Source of the DNA: Methylocella silvestris
GTDB lineage: Bacteria; Pseudomonadota; Alphaproteobacteria; Rhizobiales; Beijerinckiaceae
Assembly (NCBI RefSeq): GCF_002891535.1
Contig: NZ_PDZR01000009.1
Location: 1-64,000 of the forward strand
Reading direction: 5' to 3'
DNA length: 64,000 nt
Shown here piece by piece: positions 59,990-64,000 of this stretch. A program made the position numbers and the translations under genes. The stretch's first letter is position 1. Each line of letters opens with the position of its first letter. The notes beneath the pieces are model-generated. The model saw only the letters and a list, made by a program, of their open reading frames with translations. It had not been told where the DNA came from and made no database searches.

Positions 59990-61291
59990 TTACGGCTCGA
60001 TAATCGACAGCACGATAAAGCCGAGGCTCGCGACCGCCATCACCGCCGCCGCGAACCAGCCGGCGAGCGTCATCGGCCAAGACAGCACGAACTCCTTCAT
60101 GATCGCCTTGTTGTTGGCGATCAGCAGCATCGCCACCATGATCGGCGCCGCCAGGACGCCGTTCAGAACCGCGCTCCAATAGAGCGCCTTGATCGGATCG
60201 ACGTTCAGGAAATTGAGGCCGAGCCCCATCAAGGTCGCGACGGCGATGACGCCGTAGAAGGCGCGGGCGTCCTTGAGCTTGCGGTCGAGGCCTTCGACCC
60301 AACCGAACGTTTCGCAGACGGCGTAAGCGGCCGAACCCGCAAGAACCGGCGTCGCCAACATTCCCGTGCCGACGATGCCCAGCGCGAAAACGACGAAGGC
60401 GGACTTTCCGGCAATCGGACGCAAAGCTTCGGCCGCCTGCGCGGAAGTTTGAATATCCGTCGTCCCATGGGCGTGCAGCGTCGCCGCCGCCGCGAGGACG
60501 ATGAAGAGGGAGATCAAATTTGAAAGTCCCATGCCGACCCAGGTGTCGATGCTGACGCGATCGATCTCGCCGGTATCGTCCCCCGGCGTCACATAGAGCG
60601 GCAGGGTCGAACGGCGAAACTGCTCTTCGACCTCCTGCGAGGCCTGCCAGAAAAAAAGATATGGGCTGATCGTCGTGCCGAGCACGGCGAGAAGCGCCAT
60701 GACGTGAGCTGAATCGAAGGACATCGACGGAATCAAGATGCTCTTCAGCGCCTCGCCCCACGGCATGTCGACCATGAATACGACGATGACATAGGAAAAC
60801 AGCGACAGCGTCAGCCATTTGAGGATCGAGGCATAACGCGCGTAGCTCAGCCAGATCTGGAGGACAATGCAGAGGCAGGCGAGCAAAGCGCTATAGGCCA
60901 GCGCCGGGCCGCCGATGAGAAGCTGGACCGCGGCACCCATTGCGCCGAGGTCGGCGCCGAGATTGGCGATATTGGCCACTAGCAGCGCGAGCACGACGAC
61001 GCGCAGAAGCGAGCGGGGATAGTTCCGGCGCAGATTCTGCGCGATGCCGCGTCCGGTCACGCAGCCGATGCGTCCCGCAATGGCCTGAGTCACCGCCATC
61101 AGCGGATAGCTAAACAATAAGATCCAGGAGAGCTGGAAGCCGAATTGTGCGCCGACCTGGCTGTAGGTCGCAATCCCGCTTGGATCATCATCCGCGGAGC
61201 CCGTGATCAGGCCAGGTCCGAGCGCCCGCCCAACCCTTGTCCAAAGACCGTCAGGCGCGCTCCGTATGGAGTCATCGAAGCTGGAATTCAT
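59990..61291 (-). CDS. Nramp-family transporter with altered metal site
   Basis: A protein of 433 residues with ~11 membrane helices. The TM1 motif is GPGLITGSADDDPSGIATYS; canonical Nramps have DPGN here. TM6 is VLGTTISPYLFFWQAS where Mn/Fe transporters have A-x-x-M-P-H, so the metal-contacting Met is Ser and the following His is Tyr. This places it in the Nramp-related group, where Mg2+ or other hard ions are known substrates, rather than with MntH. The family is clear; the substrate is inference. It ends 18 bases from the ClC gene stop. Confidence 0.85.
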   Translation of the reverse strand: MNSSFDDSIRSAPDGLWTRVGRALGPGLITGSADDDPSGIATYSQVGAQFGFQLSWILLFSYPLMAVTQAIAGRIGCVTGRGIAQNLRRNYPRSLLRVVVLALLVANIANLGADLGAMGAAVQLLIGGPALAYSALLACLCIVLQIWLSYARYASILKWLTLSLFSYVIVVFMVDMPWGEALKSILIPSMSFDSAHVMALLAVLGTTISPYLFFWQASQEVEEQFRRSTLPLYVTPGDDTGEIDRVSIDTWVGMGLSNLISLFIVLAAAATLHAHGTTDIQTSAQAAEALRPIAGKSAFVVFALGIVGTGMLATPVLAGSAAYAVCETFGWVEGLDRKLKDARAFYGVIAVATLMGLGLNFLNVDPIKALYWSAVLNGVLAAPIMVAMLLIANNKAIMKEFVLSWPMTLAGWFAAAVMAVASLGFIVLSIIEP

Positions 61292-61446
61292 TGTTTGCCT
61301 TGAGAGAGAACGAGAGGTTGCCGGCGCATATAGCGCAATCTCGTTCCCCGCATGGCGTTCCAGCCAGGATTGCCGGCTCGCGACTGCGTCCGACAGCTTG
61401 GCGTTTTGGCTACAAAGGATTAAACTTTCGGGGAAAGCGGGGTCCG

Positions 61447-62760
61447 ATGCGTCGCCGTTCTTCTCTCCTGCGGGCGTTGCTGGCGCTGGCCGCCGCCCTT
61501 TGCCTTTCCGCGTGCTCCGGCGGCGTCTGGCAGCAACGGGTCGAGACGCCTGTCGGCGACGACATCACCTATGACGAAAAAGTGTTCCGCGACATCGAGC
61601 ATGTGATCGACGTCTGCGCGACGCCGCTCACGCTGCAACCCGGGCAGACGCGACTCAACGGCTCCGATACGCTTTTGGCGGATTGCAAGACAGGCCGCGC
61701 AATCGATTTCGCCCGCATCGAGCGCGGCTCGGCCAATCCGGCCGGAGCGCGCGCAGCCGCCACGATTATTTCCGTGATCAACGCCGAGCTGCCGCAGCCG
61801 ATCCCGTCGCGGCTGCTTTCGGTCGAGACGACGCAGCAGGCCCAACTGCTGACCTGGCTCATTCCGATGTTCCAGCGGCAGGTGGACGGCATGGACGATC
61901 TGCCGGGCTACGCGCGCGACGCCATCATGCAGGTGGCGCGCTCGCTACTCGGCGCGGCAGGCTGCACATTCAGGACAAATGTCGACGTCACGCTCAACGC
62001 CCTCAACTTCACCTCGATTCATTTGTCATGGGAGCGCGGAGAGCGCGGCGCCCGCGTGCTGCGGCTCGCGGCCGATCTCGACGCCGCACAACCGCAGGCG
62101 ACCGCGAATATTGCGACGGACCTCAAATGCTTCGGGTCGAACAAGAACGTCGCGAACGCGCTGCTTGAGTCCATGGCGCCCGACGGCCCGCATCAAGTCA
62201 CCCTGCGCGGCGGCCACATCGTCGTCGACTATGGGCTATCCGTGCGGGTCAATCCGCAATCGCATCGCGGGGAGATCGTGGCCAAGGCCAATTCGGTCGA
62301 TTTCTCTCTGGACGGCATCTCGATCGAACGTTTCGGCAAACAGCCGGCCGACGCTTTTCTCGACCAGAAAATCGCGGACCTCAATCTGACGGCGGCGGGC
62401 GTCGCGCAAAAGGCGACCACGCTGCTCAAGCGGCCCTTCGCGGCGGCAAGCCCGCTCCTCGGCAATCTTCTGCTCGCCGGGCTCGATCTTGACCAGCCGC
62501 AGGACACAAGGCGCCTGACCGTCGTCGGCGTGCAAGTGGATACAAGCGGCGGCGAAGGAGCGCATACGATGCGTTTTGCGACGATGCGGACGGATAAGGT
62601 GTGCTTCTTCCGTCCGGGTGGCCACATTGGCCCCGATGGGCGCTTCATTCCGGGAGAGGGCGAATGGGTCTGCGGCAATTTCCCGCCGCCGAAACAGGCT
62701 TGCACGCCCATTCCCGGCACAAAGCTCTGCCTGCCGCCGCCGCGGCTGCCGGGGCCTTGA
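61447..62760 (+). CDS. Lipoprotein of unknown function
   Basis: A protein of 437 residues. ATG at 61447 starts a lipoprotein signal, MRRRSSLLRALLALAAALCL followed by the lipobox LSAC, giving a lipidated Cys. The mature protein has beta-rich amphipathic stretches (VTLNALNFTSIHLSW, GGHIVVDYGLSVRVN) and six or more cysteines clustered toward the ends, including CFFRPGG and CGNFPPPKQAC. I do not recognise the family. It is divergent from the Nramp-like gene (155 bases) and convergent with eutC (7 bases). Confidence 0.75.
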   Translation: MRRRSSLLRALLALAAALCLSACSGGVWQQRVETPVGDDITYDEKVFRDIEHVIDVCATPLTLQPGQTRLNGSDTLLADCKTGRAIDFARIERGSANPAGARAAATIISVINAELPQPIPSRLLSVETTQQAQLLTWLIPMFQRQVDGMDDLPGYARDAIMQVARSLLGAAGCTFRTNVDVTLNALNFTSIHLSWERGERGARVLRLAADLDAAQPQATANIATDLKCFGSNKNVANALLESMAPDGPHQVTLRGGHIVVDYGLSVRVNPQSHRGEIVAKANSVDFSLDGISIERFGKQPADAFLDQKIADLNLTAAGVAQKATTLLKRPFAAASPLLGNLLLAGLDLDQPQDTRRLTVVGVQVDTSGGEGAHTMRFATMRTDKVCFFRPGGHIGPDGRFIPGEGEWVCGNFPPPKQACTPIPGTKLCLPPPRLPGP

Positions 62761-62767
62761 AAGCCTG

Positions 62768-63592
62768 TCAGGCCCGTGGCGAAACGCCTTCGCTGATCAG
62801 GAAATTGGTCTGGTCCTGTTTCCCCTCCGTGGGAAGAACCTTCATTTCGGATTCATCCTTGAGGTCAACGCCCGACAATTTCCGCCGCTTCGCCTCCTTC
62901 AAAAGATAGTCGAGGCGGTGCGCCGCGGCGGCAAAGCTTTGACCCTCGGGCCGCACATTGGAGATGCAATTGCGCGCCTCGTCGGTGAGGCCGACCCGCG
63001 GCGCATAGGTCATATAGAGCCCAAGACTGTCCGGCGCGCTGAGGCCCGGCCGCTCGCCGATCAGAATGACGACGATCTCCGCGCCGAACATCGCGCCGAT
63101 CTCGTCGCCGATCGCGACTCGTCCCTGTTCGACAAGAGCGACCGGCGCCATGCGCCAGCCGGCCTCGGTAAGTTTCGGGCGAATCGCCTCCAGCATCGAC
63201 AGCGCGTGCTCATTGACCGCAAAAGCCGATAGGCCGTCGGCGACGACAAAAGCGATGTCGAAGCCATGCGCGCCCTTGGCCGCGAGGGCGCCCAGCTTTT
63301 CGCGCGAATCCGCGCCGAGCTTGCGGCCGAGATCGGGGCGCTGCAAATAGGTGGTGCGGTCGGGCGCAGCGCTGTGCAATTCAATGACTGGAAACTGCGC
63401 CGCCTCCATGCGCGCGCAAAGCCCCTCGCGATCCATCGGCAAATGCACGGCGTCGCGCGCCCGCGCATGGGCGAATTGAAAGTCGAGCAGGGGTTTGGTC
63501 GGAATGCTGACGCCGGCGCGGCCGAGCGCAATGCGCGCCTGAGTCAGGCGGCGCAGCCCTTCCCACGGATTGACGACGACGAGATCGCTCAT
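62768..63592 (-). CDS. eutC: Ethanolamine ammonia-lyase small subunit EutC
   Basis: EutC (274 residues) with EutB forms the B12-dependent enzyme turning ethanolamine into acetaldehyde and ammonia. ATG at 63592 begins [20 protein letters not shown]. Markers are [97 protein letters not shown] and [14 protein letters not shown]. It lies 25 bases after eutB. No microcompartment genes are seen, so this is the simple catabolic or nitrogen-scavenging form. Confidence 0.95.
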   Translation of the reverse strand: MSDLVVVNPWEGLRRLTQARIALGRAGVSIPTKPLLDFQFAHARARDAVHLPMDREGLCARMEAAQFPVIELHSAAPDRTTYLQRPDLGRKLGADSREKLGALAAKGAHGFDIAFVVADGLSAFAVNEHALSMLEAIRPKLTEAGWRMAPVALVEQGRVAIGDEIGAMFGAEIVVILIGERPGLSAPDSLGLYMTYAPRVGLTDEARNCISNVRPEGQSFAAAAHRLDYLLKEAKRRKLSGVDLKDESEMKVLPTEGKQDQTNFLISEGVSPRA

Positions 63593-63617
63593 GGCGGGCC
63601 TTTCAATATCACACCTT

Positions 63618-64000
63618 CTACGCGATACGCGCCAGCGCGGGGGCGAACATCGACGACAGGGTTTTACGCGGATGCGGATGATCGGCGCCCTCAAACACGC
63701 CCTTGCGAATCAGCCAGCTTTCGAATTCGGGGGCCATGCGCAGACCGAGAACTTCACGCACATAGAGGGCGTCATGGAAGGACGTCGTCTGATAATTCAG
63801 CATGATGTCGTCCGATCCCGGGATGCCCATGATGAAACTACAGCCCGCCGCCGGCAGCAGGGTCAAGAGCATATCCATGTCGTCCTGGTCGGCCTCGGCG
63901 TGATTGGTGTAGCAGATGTCGCAGCCCATCGGCAGGCCGAGCAACTTGCCGCAGAAATGATCCTCGAGTCCGGCGCGGATGATTTGCTTGCCATTGTAGA
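63618..64000 (-). CDS. eutB: Ethanolamine ammonia-lyase large subunit EutB (C-terminal part)
   Basis: The last ~127 codons of EutB; the start lies beyond the right edge. The frame reads [20 protein letters not shown], then [58 protein letters not shown] and WLIRKGVF, all typical of EutB. The GCDICYTNH motif is in the active-site barrel. The eutC start follows 25 bases after its stop. Confidence 0.94.
   Translation of the reverse strand, partial: YNGKQIIRAGLEDHFCGKLLGLPMGCDICYTNHAEADQDDMDMLLTLLPAAGCSFIMGIPGSDDIMLNYQTTSFHDALYVREVLGLRMAPEFESWLIRKGVFEGADHPHPRKTLSSMFAPALARIA

Overview
The window is high-GC DNA with dense, mostly conventional bacterial genes. It suggests an alphaproteobacterial methylotroph, probably Beijerinckiaceae-like (a Methylocella/Methylocapsa type; the genus is inference). 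The main clue is a near-complete set of genes for tetrahydromethanopterin (H4MPT)- and methylofuran-linked formaldehyde oxidation: fae, mtdB, mch and fhcBADC, plus cofactor-synthesis genes (beta-RFAP synthase, a DHPS-like protein, MfnB/MfnE/MfnF-like proteins, ATP-grasp ligases, pabAB and a pterin dehydratase).

Region 1 (1-15.3 kb) is a type VI secretion (T6SS) locus. An FHA protein, a small accessory protein and vgrG lie on the minus strand. tssA lies on the plus strand, followed by a papain/C39-like candidate effector on the minus strand. Then comes the plus-strand run tssB-tssC-hcp-tssE-tssF-tssG-clpV. The membrane and baseplate genes tssJ, K, L and M are not in the window and may lie to the left.

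Region 2 (15.3-31 kb) is an accessory region next to the T6SS. It holds a methyltransferase with a long C-terminal region, an OmpA/caspase/DUF4384 operon whose caspase carries an EF-hand, a PAAR spike-tip protein and a secreted DUF4424 protein. It also holds three tandem copies of an unrecognised ~175-residue family, a secreted NlpC/P60-like peptidase, a TraB/GumN protein, an autotransporter-like barrel and a TPR/coiled-coil/caspase protein.

Region 3 (31-55.6 kb) is the C1 region. beta-RFAP synthase, mtdB, an ATP-grasp gene, mch, a second ATP-grasp gene, a CitG-like gene and fae run left to right. A HisA-like gene and an MfnF-like gene diverge. An MfnB-FolB fusion, an amino-acid-kinase gene, a DHPS-like gene and a DUF447 gene form a leftward operon. 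pabB-pabA is leftward and fhcBADC rightward. Together they would turn formaldehyde plus H4MPT into methylene-, methenyl- and formyl-H4MPT, then formyl-methylofuran and formate, and would make the cofactors. Between fhcC and the pterin dehydratase sits a probable insertion: a zincin-like protein, a secreted hydrolase and an AT-rich block with tandem repeats.

Region 4 (55.7-64 kb) holds an ABC-2 exporter pair, an NsrR regulator with a single-domain globin under a strikingly palindromic operator, a ClC antiporter, an unusual Nramp-like transporter, a lipoprotein, and eutC with the end of eutB at the right edge.

No tRNA, rRNA, CRISPR array or insertion sequence was recognised.
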